NCBI GenBank assembly: GCA_937891015.1
Contig: CALAPY010000109.1
Span: forward strand, 1 to 5,926
DNA length: 5,926 nucleotides
Source: UBA2108 sp002713215
Lineage (GTDB): Bacteria > Bacteroidota > Bacteroidia > Flavobacteriales_G > Salibacteraceae
Reading direction: 5' to 3'
Numbering within the stretch: position 1 is the first letter of the stretch; each line of letters starts with the position of its first letter. This document shows positions 5,323-5,926 of this stretch, piece after piece. The translations under genes and the position numbers were made by a program. The notes beneath the pieces are model-generated. The model saw only the letters and a program-made list of their open reading frames with translations. It searched no databases and was not told the origin of the DNA.

Positions 5323-5338
5323 TATGACCCGCATCATA
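5323..5338. promoter_or_regulatory. Imperfect FNR-like site 5 ahead of nadA
   Basis: TATGAC-N4-ATCATA is an inverted repeat with five of six paired positions matching; it differs from TGAT-N4-ATCA by one base. Its centre lies about 40 bp before the start expected from the first TAATTTTG box (5359-5366), near the -41.5 position used by FNR activators. Weaker than sites 1-4. Confidence 0.4.
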
Positions 5339-5358
5339 CTTAAGGTATTTACAGACCA

Positions 5359-5387
5359 TAATTTTGCCGATTCGATTAATTTTGCCG
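5359..5387 (+). promoter_or_regulatory. Two tandem TAATTTTG promoter boxes upstream of nadA
   Basis: TAATTTTGCCG occurs at 5359-5369 and again at 5377-5387, an exact 11-bp direct repeat with an 18-bp period. Each copy holds TAATTTTG, a perfect match to the Bacteroidota -7 box TAnnTTTG. Starts near 5370 and 5388 would give leaders of about 33 and 15 bases before ATG 5403. No convincing -33 box accompanies either. Confidence 0.5.
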
Positions 5388-5402
5388 GATTTTTAATACG
5401 CC

Positions 5403-5926
5403 ATGGATAAATTATTAGCAGAAGCAAAATCAAAACTGGAAGAAGTTGGTTACCTTGATCTGCCTAAGCCCAATATTGAAGATTTAACAGCTGCATTGAA
5501 TGCCCTTAAAAAGGAAAAAAACGCAGTTATTCTGGCCCACTATTATCAAGCCCCTGAAATACAGGAAATTGCTGATTACGTTGGAGATAGCCTTGGATTA
5601 TCGCAGCAAGCTGCCAGTTCCACAGCCGATATCATTTTATTTGCGGGTGTACACTTTATGGCAGAGACGGCCAAGATTCTTAGTCCCCATAAAAAAGTAA
5701 TTCTCCCGGATTTAAAGGCAGGTTGTTCGCTGGCCGAATCATGTAGTGCCGAAGAATTAAAACAATTCAAAAAAAGCCACCCCAATCATTTGGTAGTTAT
5801 GTATGTCAATACTTCGGCGGAAGTAAAAGCGTTAAGCGACCTGGTTTGTACCTCGTCCAATGCCGAAAAAGTCATTAATTCCATTCCAAAAGACAAGCCC
5901 ATACTGTTTGGTCCGGACCGAAACCT
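5403..5926 (+). CDS. nadA: Quinolinate synthase A, 3' end cut by the window edge
   Basis: NadA condenses iminoaspartate with dihydroxyacetone phosphate to quinolinate in de novo NAD synthesis, in the cytoplasm, using an oxygen-sensitive [4Fe-4S] cluster. The open frame from ATG 5403 runs 174 codons to the window end without a stop; the full protein should be over 300 residues. Diagnostic motifs in order are ILAHYYQAPEIQ (41-54), ADYVGDSLGLS (58-67), FAGVHFMAETAKIL (80-93), LPDLKAGCSLAESC (101-114), VVMYVNTSAEVKA (131-143), CTSSNAEKV (149-157) and LFGPDRN. C108 in AGCS matches the first of the three cluster-binding cysteines; the other two lie beyond the window. Tandem promoter boxes precede it, so it can be transcribed alone. 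Identification is secure. Confidence 0.96.
   Translation, partial: MDKLLAEAKSKLEEVGYLDLPKPNIEDLTAALNALKKEKNAVILAHYYQAPEIQEIADYVGDSLGLSQQAASSTADIILFAGVHFMAETAKILSPHKKVILPDLKAGCSLAESCSAEELKQFKKSHPNHLVVMYVNTSAEVKALSDLVCTSSNAEKVINSIPKDKPILFGPDRN

Noticed and set aside
5500..5700. 66-codon plus-strand open frame inside nadA
   Set aside because: Out-of-frame shadow of nadA, whose frame from 5403 shows continuous diagnostic motifs.

Overview
The window is AT-rich, by eye about 40% G+C. It looks like a chromosomal fragment of a Bacteroidota bacterium (flavobacterial/cytophagal type). Three things point there: promoter boxes of the Bacteroidota form TAnnTTTG, genes that lack clear Shine-Dalgarno sequences, and GTCATnCTGA-type intergenic repeats. 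The theme is nitric oxide / iron-sulfur stress and low-oxygen respiration.

Layout. 1-219 holds no gene but several copies of a short inverted motif. 220-1340 is a two-gene leftward operon: a small membrane-anchored MORN-repeat protein, joined by a TAATG overlap to a RIC/ScdA/YtfE di-iron Fe-S repair protein. A 230-bp divergent control region follows. Rightward come norC (membrane cytochrome c) and an overlapping norB-like 12-TM heme-copper family subunit. Next is an FNR-type regulator with a full set of cluster-ligand cysteines. A 528-bp gap rich in hairpins separates it from a second, cysteine-poor Crp/Fnr-family regulator. The window ends inside nadA (quinolinate synthase).

How it works together (inference). 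The near-palindrome TGAT-N4-ATCA occurs in the norC/MORN-ric divergent region (twice), before the FNR-like gene and before the second Crp-like gene, with a one-mismatch version before nadA. The FNR-like protein probably senses O2 or NO through its cluster and controls NO removal (NorCB), Fe-S repair (RIC), itself and the second regulator. NadA depends on an oxygen-labile [4Fe-4S] cluster, so it would fit the same regulon.

Most notable points. (1) The NorB-like subunit appears to lack the helix-VI His and Glu ligands of the non-heme iron, and has Met where the second low-spin heme His is expected. (2) The 5' end of norC is preceded by a decayed 68-bp copy of itself. That copy forms a 23-codon leader ORF that ends in an ATGA overlap with norC and carries a T9 tract that could shift it into the norC frame. 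(3) The compact TGAT-N4-ATCA regulon has two Crp/Fnr proteins with different recognition helices.
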